64,000 nucleotides of DNA from contig JAHEZJ010000004.1 in the NCBI GenBank assembly GCA_023251135.1, positions 94,704 through 158,703 on the forward strand. Direction: 5' to 3'. The translations under genes and the position numbers were made by a program. The notes beneath the pieces are model-generated. The model saw only the letters and a list, made by a program, of their open reading frames with translations. It did no database searches and was not told the origin of the DNA. Positions 9,226-17,179 of the stretch are shown here, piece after piece. Within the stretch, counting starts at the first letter, position 1, and every line of letters starts with the position of its first letter. Source of the stretch: Flavobacterium sp. (GTDB lineage Bacteria > Bacteroidota > Bacteroidia > Flavobacteriales > Flavobacteriaceae).

Positions 9226-9584
9226 TTCACAAATTTACAAATAGTTTACTTATAACGGAAACATTTACTGTTAAGTTTACGTTTTTTGGAAAATCGAAGA
9301 ACAACTTTTATTTGGTTAATAATTTAAATGGTAATGCTTGTATGATATGTATTAAGATGACATTAATTAACTTTAGAAATTGAAAAACTTTTAAAAGAGT
9401 TTAGAAAAGCTTCTATTGATGAGTCGAAAAAATAAGATTCATTTTACTCTTAGTGGAGTGTTTTCTAATAGCAACCCTTTATTTTAGATTAGCTGTAATT
9501 GATTCAACATTTTTTTGGTTTCGATTTATAATCAAAAAGCAAAAATTTCATATTATGAAAATCAAGAATTTGGCTTAGCAGCAG
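9226..9584. other. Intergenic region with a histone gene remnant
   Basis: This 359-bp stretch upstream of the GNAT-like gene and downstream of the DUF6602 gene contains no intact gene. Its one recognisable content is the truncated copy of the histone-like gene 3' end at 9370-9435. The rest is AT-rich and unassigned. Confidence 0.5.
9370..9435 (+). pseudogene. Duplicated 3' end of the histone H1-like gene
   Basis: These 66 bp encode TLEIEKLLKEFRKASIDESK-K-stop, matching the last 21 codons of the intact gene at 7851-8027 with four nucleotide differences (one V to A, one E to D, two silent). No start codon or upstream part is present. The direct repeat, in the same orientation, brackets the HTH/GNAT pair, as if the pair entered at the 3' end of the gene or one of two tandem paralogues was lost. 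Confidence 0.75.
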
Positions 9585-10190
9585 TTAATTGATGTTGCTG
9601 ATTTCGAATATTAATTTTTCAAATTCTCCATTGTAAGCTTGATGTTTTTTTATCAAATCTTCTGACCAAGTTATCCATTCCTTATTTGAATGCTCAGTTC
9701 GCCCAAAAAAACAAAATTTTCCGTCTACATCTAGTTGTGACTTCAAGCTATTCCAATTTTCATTGCCTTTTTTCCTGTCTTTGAATCTAAGGGCAACAAA
9801 AAAATATTTTAGTTTTGAATGTCCTAACTTAAATTTATTATAAGCATTTTGAATCTCCCCATTTTGCATTATCATTTTTGGGAATGCCCATTTTTTAAGT
9901 TCAATAACGCCGTAACAATTTTCAGCAGAAACTATATTTACTAAAGGATTAACTCTTTTCAGAAACTCTGGCTGTGGCGTTCCTTTTTTACAGATTATAA
10001 TATCATATTGTGGAGAGGACTTTAATTCGCCTTTTATTTGTCCTTTATAAAAATCAAATTTTGGTAATTCTTCTCTTAAAATTTGAATAAAAAAATCCTC
10101 ATACAAAGATCCGTTAATACCTTTATGGCGTAATCCAGAATGGTAAACTTTTTCAGAGAATTCTACTATTTCAATTTGTCTTTTATGCAT
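9585..10190 (-). CDS. DUF6602-type protein, PD-(D/E)XK nuclease-like
   Basis: A 201-residue protein with the DUF6602 pattern: GSLYEDFFIQILREELPKF, then SSPQYDIIIC with Asp63, then NCYGVIELKKW with Glu97-x-Lys99. The D...E-x-K order with those spacings fits a PD-(D/E)XK nuclease core. Such proteins are found as single genes in defence and mobile regions, but no activity is established to my knowledge. It is the distal gene of the minus-strand island and appears to stand alone, about 200 bp from its neighbour. Nuclease function is inferred from the motif. Confidence 0.7.
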   Translation of the reverse strand: MHKRQIEIVEFSEKVYHSGLRHKGINGSLYEDFFIQILREELPKFDFYKGQIKGELKSSPQYDIIICKKGTPQPEFLKRVNPLVNIVSAENCYGVIELKKWAFPKMIMQNGEIQNAYNKFKLGHSKLKYFFVALRFKDRKKGNENWNSLKSQLDVDGKFCFFGRTEHSNKEWITWSEDLIKKHQAYNGEFEKLIFEISNIN

Positions 10191-10391
10191 ATTTGCTTTA
10201 TTACCTTTGTTCCCATGCTAAGATAAGGTTTTGGATTAATTAAGTTTTATTATTGGATTACTCTGATAAATCTGCTTCGGTAAAATTTGCATCAAATCTA
10301 TCATTAATCCATTCTCTGATAAATTATTTTTTAAGTTCTTATTTTTTTAAGTTTTCTGGCAACATTCCTAGGATATGTTCAACTCTTTAGA

Positions 10392-11447
10392 TCAGCCTTT
10401 AAAATTTCTCATATTTTCATTTCTTAATTGAACCAACAAATTATTTAGTTTATGAGATTTGGCTCCTTGTGGTTCTTTTACAAAGCTTAGTTTCATATTA
10501 AGCCTTCTGTCTTCTGCCTGGTGTATGAATTTAATATGTTCATTTCCATCTAAATCTAGGTGTCTTTTACCACTTTCATATAATTTGCTTTTATCTATTT
10601 GTCTCAAGTTATTCACTTTACTATTAAGATTTTTTAAATACATTTCTGATACAGAATCGTCAAAAATGCATATTTTATGACAATTAGCTAATTGTAAAAG
10701 ATTTAGTTGGTTGATATCATTTTCATTTGTTAAAAAGATTTCTTTATCTTTCTTGTTTCCAAATTTGTAAGCCCATTTGTCGTAATATACAAGCATTAAA
10801 TCTGGCGATATAGGGAAAAAGAATTGTAATCCTTTTGAAAAAAGACCGAGATGGCTACCAGGATGATTTCTACTTTCTAAATATTGATTATATCGATTAC
10901 ATGGGTTATCAGACGTAATAAACTTTTTTTTAGTATTATTAATTAATAAAATTAATTCTAAATCATTAGCATATTTAACTCCTTTGGCAACTGCAGAAAG
11001 TGATTGTGCAGGAGCATTCTTAAGTTTAATACTTAAATCATCCTTAATAAGTGCACCTAATCTATCGTCATATTTAGCAAGCTCTTTAATTGTTTTGTCT
11101 ACAACTTCATTAAGTTTTTCCGAAGAGTTTTTTGTTCTGTATGAAAGAATTATACTAAAAAGATGCAGTAAAATATATTTTTCAGAATTTCTCGCAGGTG
11201 TTTTTTTTTCGTTTATTATTTCCGCTATTATAGGTGCTGCAGAATCCTCTATTTTTCCTAAAGCATCTTCTATAACTTTATCTTCTCCATAAAAATAATC
11301 TTCTTGTGCTTGCGAATCTAAAGGGCAATTAACTCTATAAAACTCAGTTTCTACATTAAAAATATTAATTTTTGCTTTTTTTATTTCGTTTGAAAAATGT
11401 CTTAATAAAAGTTTAGGAACAAAATGTTGTTTTTTCTTTTCTGCCAT
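10392..11447 (-). CDS. DUF4238 domain protein
   Basis: A 351-residue soluble protein that opens with the DUF4238 signature (KKQHFVPKLLLRHFS) followed by an acidic and helical body. A second conserved-looking stretch, NTKKKFITSDNPC, lies around residue 170-185, as expected for the family. DUF4238 proteins are scattered in genomic islands and their biochemistry is unknown; the invariant QH-x-V-P-x-x-x-L motif suggests an enzyme. It stands alone, with long spacers on either side. The family call is good; no function is proposed. Confidence 0.8.
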   Translation of the reverse strand: MAEKKKQHFVPKLLLRHFSNEIKKAKINIFNVETEFYRVNCPLDSQAQEDYFYGEDKVIEDALGKIEDSAAPIIAEIINEKKTPARNSEKYILLHLFSIILSYRTKNSSEKLNEVVDKTIKELAKYDDRLGALIKDDLSIKLKNAPAQSLSAVAKGVKYANDLELILLINNTKKKFITSDNPCNRYNQYLESRNHPGSHLGLFSKGLQFFFPISPDLMLVYYDKWAYKFGNKKDKEIFLTNENDINQLNLLQLANCHKICIFDDSVSEMYLKNLNSKVNNLRQIDKSKLYESGKRHLDLDGNEHIKFIHQAEDRRLNMKLSFVKEPQGAKSHKLNNLLVQLRNENMRNFKG

Positions 11448-11606
11448 ATTTAATGTTTAACAGGTTAATTCACATCGGCTTTGCGCTGTGGCTGCGACTT
11501 TAGCGCTTTGTCGTATGATATATTAATTAGGTTTAGTAATTTAGGATCAGAAAATAAAAACCGCCGTTACCCAAAACCTTTGTTTGCGGCATTACACTGA
11601 TGAAAC
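11448..11606 (-). repeat. Intergenic segment with GC-richer palindromic parts
   Basis: Between the CoiA-like gene and the DUF4238 gene. Read on the minus strand it starts with GCCGCAAACAAAGGTTTTGG shortly after the CoiA-like stop, resembling the motif at the 3' flank of the DUF6236-like gene (GCCAACAAGGGTTTTGC). It ends with CCTGTTAAACAT just before the DUF4238 ATG. It is locally richer in GC than the genes and contains short inverted repeats. It may be a cassette-type or REP-type spacer. Confidence 0.35.
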
Positions 11607-12431
11607 TCAAAAACGTCTTCTTCTTCCAGTGAATCTACGCCCTAATAATAATTGATTAAACTGATACCTTGATCGCATTTGTTGTCTTTCTAATTCTAAT
11701 TTTGCTTGCTGCGCTTTGATTTTATTACGTTCGGACAAATCATTCATAAAATTGGCATATCTTGTTTGCCATTCACCGTCAATTATGCTTTTAATAAGAG
11801 CTTTGCGAGATATTTCTGCGAATACTGTTAACCAGTCTGATTGAACAGGAAAAATACAATAAAGAAGCGTTCTATTGCTTTTTTTATTTCCTATTAACGC
11901 AGTTCCTTTAAAATCGAATATAACAGGAACAGAACTGCCTAGCCAATTTTTAGGAAAACATTCGTCTGCGAATTCAATCCCAAATATGCTGGGATTTTCC
12001 ATAGAGACAAAATCTTTTTGTGCTTTAATAAATCTTGGAATATCTCTTTGCAATCTTGTTCCATCAACAATCCAGATCATATTCTTGTAGAAATCCTCGC
12101 GTTGTCTGCGCTCAATTGGATTGATATGCGAATGCTGAAATTCGATAACCAAACCTTTATCTGTTCGGACATCGGCTATATGTTTTTCGTTTGTTAGGCT
12201 GTCAAATTGAATAATTTCCTGCCATTCAATTGGGAAATTTCCTTTCCATTCACGATGCCATTCTGTTTCGGTTTCCCACCAGATGTCACATTGGCGAATT
12301 TTTTTGTGCGCCCAATGATTTATTTTAAACTCTCCGCATTTCGCAATCATTTCTGCTCCGCAACTTTGGCAGAAACCTTTAGCCCCTTTAGAAGCCTCAA
12401 TTTTATGACCATCAATTATTGCGAACTTCAT
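11607..12431 (-). CDS. CoiA-like nuclease-fold protein
   Basis: A 274-residue protein resembling the competence protein CoiA family. A small N-terminal metal-binding part has C21-x-x-C24, C32 and NHWAHK (His39, His42). A nuclease-like core follows with EKHIADVRTDKGLVIEFQHS (Asp87, Glu97-x-Gln99), fitting a PD-(D/E)XK-type arrangement. CoiA acts in DNA processing during transformation in Firmicutes, but Bacteroidota homologues often sit in islands and may act on foreign DNA. Here it is a lone gene among other nucleases, so a defence role is plausible (inference). The ATG at 12431 is clear. Confidence 0.75.
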   Translation of the reverse strand: MKFAIIDGHKIEASKGAKGFCQSCGAEMIAKCGEFKINHWAHKKIRQCDIWWETETEWHREWKGNFPIEWQEIIQFDSLTNEKHIADVRTDKGLVIEFQHSHINPIERRQREDFYKNMIWIVDGTRLQRDIPRFIKAQKDFVSMENPSIFGIEFADECFPKNWLGSSVPVIFDFKGTALIGNKKSNRTLLYCIFPVQSDWLTVFAEISRKALIKSIIDGEWQTRYANFMNDLSERNKIKAQQAKLELERQQMRSRYQFNQLLLGRRFTGRRRRF

Positions 12432-12468
12432 TTCAAATTTGCATTTTTTAGTGAGGAGTTTTGTTGGA

Positions 12469-12568
12469 TTGCCATCAACAGGCTCAGACTTTGCAAAGAA
12501 GAGGAATTAGAAAAACAAATGTTAAGTTTAGAATTGAACCCTCTTTTTGCAAAACCCTTGTTGGCAGA
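12469..12568 (-). repeat. Long imperfect hairpin at a gene 3' flank (attC-like)
   Basis: The arms pair TGCCA, ACA, AGG, TTTGCAAA and AGAGG blocks on one side with the matching blocks TTTTTGCAAA and TTGTTGGCA on the other. One arm carries extra unpaired bases, and a loop of about 33 nt closes it. It begins about 5 nt after the stop of the DUF6236-like gene (minus strand). The shape, with asymmetric bulges, recalls integron attC sites, though no integrase is in the window. Confidence 0.4.
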
Positions 12569-12572
12569 CCTT

Positions 12573-13658
12573 CTATATTATTATGTTTTTCATCGAATGT
12601 TTATTTAGTTCTTTTTCAACACTCATTAAGTACGAATATGGACTAGTCCTTATTCTTTCTGCCTTGTCTTGATTAAACATAATTTTAGTTGCAATAACTG
12701 AAATACCAGCTCCCGCAAACAATGCTTGTGGAATTGTAAGGCCTAACATTGTAGGTAAAAATGCAGTTGCTCCTGTTGAAATTAAACCAACTTTCAAAAT
12801 TGTATCTGAAAACCATTTTATTTGCGAACCGTCTAAGGCTTTCTCTAAATTATTTAATCCTGGTAAGAACTCGTCGTTATAAATATCACTTACTTGCTGT
12901 TGAATTGCATCTAATGAACTTTCTTTATTTACATTGTTTACAAGTTTCAATAAGTTAGTTCTAAATTGTCCCAACTCATCTTTATGATTATTTTTGAAAT
13001 CAATTATTTTTTCAACACTTGTATCTGGTGCTAATTTGATACCTTTTACAATTAAGTTTGTCAATAATCCTTGTGCAAGATGTAATGTTGTTCTGTCGTT
13101 CCGTCTGTAATAATCTCTTGCTCCAAATTGAACTCTATTGTCAAGTCTGGCTTGTTCTGTCAAATTTGAAGCTATTGAATTGTCTGTCAATAGGGCAAAT
13201 GACCTGTCTTCACAAATTTTATTCGCAAGCAAACTCATATAAAAAGAACCAAATTCGCTATTGGTTCTAAACCAGCCTTCGTTATCAATATTTTGTTCAA
13301 TTAAATGTCTGATTTCGTGAGGTAGTTTTTCAGGATGCATCCTAAATTCTCTCGGTAATTTTTCCGTATGAATTCTTACATTTTCGGAATTTTCATTTAC
13401 TAAAAAATTTGAGGCTTCATTTATGTATTTTAAAACAGTTTCTGATAAATCGGTGACAAGTCTATTGTCAGGATCTATTTCAAAAGGTGTTAATATGCCT
13501 TTATCATGAAGTGTTTGAGTTAGCTTATTTTGATAAGGGGTCTTGATTGAAGTTGGTACAATGGTCTGAATTTCGTCCCAATACAATATTGCTGATTTTA
13601 GCCAATTCTCTTCAGGAATGTCTATAGTCGGGTAGTATAATGCTTTTGTAAATCCCAT
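12573..13658 (-). CDS. DUF6236-like protein
   Basis: A 361-residue protein starting MGFTKALYYPTIDIPEENWL and continuing AILYWDEIQTIVP, a beginning that recalls the DUF6236 family. The C-terminal 70 residues include one or two hydrophobic segments (about residues 305-345, rich in Gly, Ala and Leu) that could be a membrane hairpin. An in-frame ATG 14 codons upstream exists, but the one at 13658 gives the family-like N-terminus and is preferred. A lone minus-strand gene in the defence island; function unknown. A membrane-anchored effector is possible but not shown. Confidence 0.55.
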   Translation of the reverse strand: MGFTKALYYPTIDIPEENWLKSAILYWDEIQTIVPTSIKTPYQNKLTQTLHDKGILTPFEIDPDNRLVTDLSETVLKYINEASNFLVNENSENVRIHTEKLPREFRMHPEKLPHEIRHLIEQNIDNEGWFRTNSEFGSFYMSLLANKICEDRSFALLTDNSIASNLTEQARLDNRVQFGARDYYRRNDRTTLHLAQGLLTNLIVKGIKLAPDTSVEKIIDFKNNHKDELGQFRTNLLKLVNNVNKESSLDAIQQQVSDIYNDEFLPGLNNLEKALDGSQIKWFSDTILKVGLISTGATAFLPTMLGLTIPQALFAGAGISVIATKIMFNQDKAERIRTSPYSYLMSVEKELNKHSMKNIII

Positions 13659-13791
13659 ATCGATTATTATTAGTTGTATTGTTGTTAGGTACGTGAACAC
13701 TTTAAATTTTTATTGCCTAAATATTAATGTCTTAAAATGACATCAAAAACCTAATTATAAAAAGCTTTATGTAATTGATTGATATTAATTT

Positions 13792-13915
13792 CCAAACATA
13801 CAAAACCGTTTTTATTTTCTTTTACGGTTTTCCATAATCTGTATCATTAATAAATAGCAAAATAATTCTTTTATAAAGGATTTCGCTAACGTATAAATAC
13901 CTGTTTTTATGTTGC
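13792..13915 (-). repeat. Intergenic repeat family A, copy 1
   Basis: This segment aligns over about 120 bp with 23402-23530, with a central 25-bp block identical and shared ends (GTATAAATACCTGTTTT). It contains a conserved stem, AAAACCGT at 13802-13809 with ACGGTTTT at 13824-13831. It lies 13 bp after the HNH gene stop on the minus strand. The other copy has AAAACTGT in one arm, which still pairs through G-U, so structure seems kept. Confidence 0.65.
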
Positions 13916-13927
13916 TATTATTTGTAT

Positions 13928-14974
13928 CTAATCTTTTAAATATGAAAACCCATTATTGCTGGCGATAGTTATCAAAGGTTGAATAGTTTCTTTGTATCTT
14001 TGATAATCAAATTCATAATTGTCTTCTAAATCAGGGAAAATACTAAGATACTCTTCTATGTATTTATTCTTAACGTTATGGCTTTTAACGATCTCAAAAG
14101 CTGTTTTTTGAAGATTATAAAACTTATCAAAATATTTATTTACTGACGGAAGTTTATCTCTTTTTGAGGAATTAAAAGTTTTATCTATCGGAATTAAATT
14201 CCAAATTAAATCATGTGAAACAAATGCATGAGGTACAAAATGGTCCAAAGCATATTTTTTTTCGTCAAAAACTAATCGGTTGTTCGTGAAAATACAATCA
14301 ATCGATCCCAATTCATTAAATACTAATTTCCAATATTCGTTGGTTTGTTTAACTAAAGAATTTCTCGTGATTGATTTGCTTATTTTATTTGGAATATCAG
14401 GAACATTCAGATTTCTTTTCTGAAGAAATAGAGATAAATTCCAGAAGCAAAAGTCTTTAAGTATCTTGGCATTCGATTGTAAATAAGAAATCCATATTGG
14501 ATTTATCTCTATAAAATCTTTTTCTAAACGATAAAAACAGCCATGATCAAAATTTTGGGAAAGTGAATAAATTTCATTACGATTTCCTGAAAACCAAGAT
14601 GAAATAAACCAGTGTGGTACATTTTTATCAAAATGATTTAAAATTTTGATAGTTTCAGTCTTATTAGTATTTTCTAAAACAGTATTTAAAGTGTTTCTAT
14701 TTTCATTTATAGTAAGATTCTCTATTTGTATAATAGCTCTAACTGAATCTTGAATAAGATCTTGTTTGCCAAAAGAAACATGAAAATAATTTACAGTGTA
14801 CCAAGAGTTACTAATCATTCTTGAGAATAATCTCCTTTTTTCAATATTTGTGTTACCTTCTTCTACCAGTTCAAGAATAGCTAAAAACCAGTAAAACTTA
14901 TAACTTGCAGAAGTATTAGCAAATACTGATGCTAACTTATTTACCGGCAGTTGCTGCGAATGTGGGAGGTTCAT
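13928..14974 (-). CDS. HNH endonuclease domain protein
   Basis: A 348-residue protein with an N-terminal helical region and an HNH/His-Me finger motif near residues 240-275: ALDHFVPHAFVSHDLIWNLI, then PIDKTFNSSKRDKLP. The D-H-F-x-P pair, the N of the middle strand and the later K-x-x-x-L-P agree with HNH proteins that cut DNA. The first 200 residues contain several Trp-rich helices and no recognised domain. It is a lone gene in the island; restriction or other DNA-targeting defence is likely, but the partner or specificity is not visible. Confidence 0.8.
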   Translation of the reverse strand: MNLPHSQQLPVNKLASVFANTSASYKFYWFLAILELVEEGNTNIEKRRLFSRMISNSWYTVNYFHVSFGKQDLIQDSVRAIIQIENLTINENRNTLNTVLENTNKTETIKILNHFDKNVPHWFISSWFSGNRNEIYSLSQNFDHGCFYRLEKDFIEINPIWISYLQSNAKILKDFCFWNLSLFLQKRNLNVPDIPNKISKSITRNSLVKQTNEYWKLVFNELGSIDCIFTNNRLVFDEKKYALDHFVPHAFVSHDLIWNLIPIDKTFNSSKRDKLPSVNKYFDKFYNLQKTAFEIVKSHNVKNKYIEEYLSIFPDLEDNYEFDYQRYKETIQPLITIASNNGFSYLKD

Positions 14975-15114
14975 AAAACAGATTTAGATGAAAATGATTC
15001 AAAGTAAATTTAGCTAAAAGTGTGCATTTATTATGCTTAAAATTATTATCTATTAATCCATTAACTCTGAAAAACTCTGCGATTACGATTATAGGTACTT
15101 ATATGCTGACCATA

Positions 15115-15597
15115 CTATCGTGCTTGCTCGAGATATTCCATTACCGTTTTTAATTTTCGCTTACTCAGAGAATTTGTTATAATTACTTGATGATTAGCAA
15201 TTAAGAAAGCTTCAATTTCTAATCTTCCAAAATAGACTTCTATAAACGCAACATATAATTCTTCCGCAAAGAATAAATCTAGTTTTGATTCTACATCAGA
15301 TTCAAATTTTTTGGTTGATTTTACACCGCCAAATCTTGAATATCCTAATTGCCTTCGAAATGAATGATTAACGGTTCTATTTATTTCGTTCATTCGTTCG
15401 CGCAAATTACCACTTTCTCCGATATACAATATCCTGTTATTTTTTTCAAAAAGTGCGTAAACTCCAGGGGAGCTTGGAACTCTATTTTCGCGCCAAACTC
15501 TGTTTTTTTCAAACTTAATTCTTTCACTTCGTAAAAGTTGTTCTTGCGCAAGATGAAGTACATCCAATAATTCTTCACTTGGTAAATTAATATTCAT
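15115..15597 (-). CDS. GIY-YIG nuclease family protein
   Basis: A 160-residue protein with a GIY-YIG core: SSPGVYALF (GVY in place of GIY) and ILYIGESGNLRERM (YIG plus the conserved Arg), followed by helices and a Glu in FYGRLEIEAFLI-like context (VYFGRLEIEAFLI). Stand-alone GIY-YIG proteins of this size act as DNA nicking or cleaving enzymes in repair, homing or restriction. It neighbours an HNH gene 140 bp downstream. No specificity domain is evident. Confidence 0.8.
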   Translation of the reverse strand: MNINLPSEELLDVLHLAQEQLLRSERIKFEKNRVWRENRVPSSPGVYALFEKNNRILYIGESGNLRERMNEINRTVNHSFRRQLGYSRFGGVKSTKKFESDVESKLDLFFAEELYVAFIEVYFGRLEIEAFLIANHQVIITNSLSKRKLKTVMEYLEQAR

Positions 15598-15674
15598 AAT
15601 CGCGATTTTGAATGTTATGGTTTTAGTTTGACACTAACGTTCTTGTATTATAAATAATCTATAACAATACCAAC

Positions 15675-15781
15675 TTTCCATTAAGTGAATTGATCAAATA
15701 ATATTCCAACCGGTTGCAAACGCTAACCAATTTCTTTATCAATTTAAGTAGGCACTCTTTGCAAAAGACCACCAGTTGGTG
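15675..15781 (-). repeat. Intergenic repeat family B, copy 1
   Basis: Aligns with 17066-17172: both contain TTTCCATTAAG, AATTGATCA, TTCCAACC and TTAAGTAGGCACTC in the same order. On the minus strand, the outer parts CCAACTGG and CCGGTTGG can pair, enclosing the rest. It lies 51 bp after the stop of the small gene at 15832-16152. Confidence 0.65.
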
Positions 15782-15831
15782 TACGGTTATATTATAATGA
15801 TCTAAAATCCATTAAATAGCATTTTTTCGAC

Positions 15832-16152
15832 TTAGTAACCTTTAGAAATCTTATTGTTTACATTGTCCAAAATAGCAGAATATTTTCCATTGTAAATAGA
15901 ATAGGGAAAATTGTTTTTAAGCTCATTTCTAATGTGCTTTTTCTTTACTTCCTGTAATACTATTTTAATAGAGTAACCTTTTCCTGGAATAGCTAAAACA
16001 ATACAAATTTTTTCCTCCAAATTATCAATATTATTATTAAGTAAATGCCGAATTCCACTTTTCATGAAATTAACATTCTGTTTCAGAATTATTTCTGCGG
16101 TGTTATCTTTACGAATTTTTCCAATTCTAATAACATCAAAATTTATCTCCAT
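15832..16152 (-). CDS. Small hypothetical protein
   Basis: A 106-residue basic protein (MEINFDVIRIGKIRKDNTAE at the start) with alternating strands and helices and no recognised motif. It starts at a clear ATG at 16152. It stands alone between two structured spacers in the defence island, about 180 bp from the GNAT gene upstream. No function is proposed. Confidence 0.5.
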   Translation of the reverse strand: MEINFDVIRIGKIRKDNTAEIILKQNVNFMKSGIRHLLNNNIDNLEEKICIVLAIPGKGYSIKIVLQEVKKKHIRNELKNNFPYSIYNGKYSAILDNVNNKISKGY

Positions 16153-16330
16153 AATTTGTAAAAGTTTTTAAATTCAAAATGTTTTTATTCTTCTAAAATC
16201 AAAAATGCAAATTTCTTTCTCTGTTTATGGAGGAATTAAATTTTAACTAGAAAATAATAATTTTGATTGTGTGCACGAGTGTGACACTTGCGCCAGCCAT
16301 AGGTAGCATCGATGTTAGTAGCTGACATTG

Positions 16331-17014
16331 TTAGTCAGGATTTTGTTCAAACCAAATTTCTTTTAATTCAATAGCATGTCTATTCAATGTTTTAACTGTT
16401 TCCTCCAATTCCTCTACATAGTCAGCCAAACCAAGTTTCATTTCCACTTCACTTTGAATCATTTTCAATGACTGAGCTAAATATTTTATTCTATTTTTTA
16501 ATTCATCAATTTTTTCCTCAGGAATAAAAGAATTTATTCCATCAATATAAAAATCATTGCAATAATTATCTCCGGATAATAAAAATTCCTTTTCATTCAA
16601 TTTTTTGAATCCAAGAGAAACTGCAACATTTTCCGAAGCAATAGAATTTTCTTCACCAATTTGACTTTTATCTATTGTAATTCTTTGCTCATTTCTATCT
16701 TGGAATAAATGACTTAAAATTATTTCCCTTAAAGCTTTAGTTAAATATCCATTTCTTCGGAATTTCTTATCCACAAACCAATGCAAATCTGACCCCATGT
16801 CAAGTACATTTGAAACATAAATATCATCCTCATTTTTGATAAAATAAAAATTATATGGACCATTTATGTCAGAAATGTTTTTTTGTAATTTAGGTTTATT
16901 AACCCAAACTTTTGCAAATTCCACGCTTGAAGAAAGAGGTCTCAAATGAATAAGCTCATTATTGTTATTTCTGTTGAGTTTTTGAATTAAAGATTTTAGA
17001 TATTTTTCTTCCAT
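16331..17014 (-). CDS. GNAT family N-acetyltransferase
   Basis: A 227-residue protein. The first about 150 residues show a GNAT fold: YVSNVLDMGSDLHWFVDKKF, then the acetyl-CoA loop FRRNGYLTKAL (close to R-x-x-G-x-G/A), and later NVAVSLGFKKLNEKEF, the usual late strand. The last 60 residues form a helical coiled-coil tail (SLKMIQSEVEMKLG and following). It could acetylate a small molecule or protein; the substrate is unknown. It lies directly downstream of the SMC gene, but a repeat and 166 bp separate them, so it is likely not part of that operon. Confidence 0.75.
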   Translation of the reverse strand: MEEKYLKSLIQKLNRNNNNELIHLRPLSSSVEFAKVWVNKPKLQKNISDINGPYNFYFIKNEDDIYVSNVLDMGSDLHWFVDKKFRRNGYLTKALREIILSHLFQDRNEQRITIDKSQIGEENSIASENVAVSLGFKKLNEKEFLLSGDNYCNDFYIDGINSFIPEEKIDELKNRIKYLAQSLKMIQSEVEMKLGLADYVEELEETVKTLNRHAIELKEIWFEQNPD

Positions 17015-17065
17015 TTTTCAATCATATTCTTAATTCTGCCAAATCATCACAAGTACAAAAACATT

Positions 17066-17172
17066 TTTCCATTAAGCCAATTGATCACATAATGTTCCAA
17101 CCGCTATGCAACCACTATCTTTTTGCCTATTAACTTAAGTAGGCACTCGTTGGAAACGAGCGCTAGTCGGAA
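17066..17172 (-). repeat. Intergenic repeat family B, copy 2
   Basis: Second copy of the repeat at 15675-15781. It includes a perfect hairpin CTCGTT-GGA-AACGAG at 17146-17160 and a TGCCTA/TAGGC pair. It begins 8 bp after the stop of the SMC ATPase gene (minus strand). The 15675 copy has lost part of the CTCGTT stem. The palindrome style resembles REP elements of Bacteroidota. Confidence 0.65.
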
Positions 17173-17179
17173 GCTCTCT

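Noticed and set aside
12207-12608. Plus-strand 133-codon frame over the CoiA-like gene start
   Set aside because: It is antisense to the CoiA-like coding region and its flanking hairpin, with no family features.
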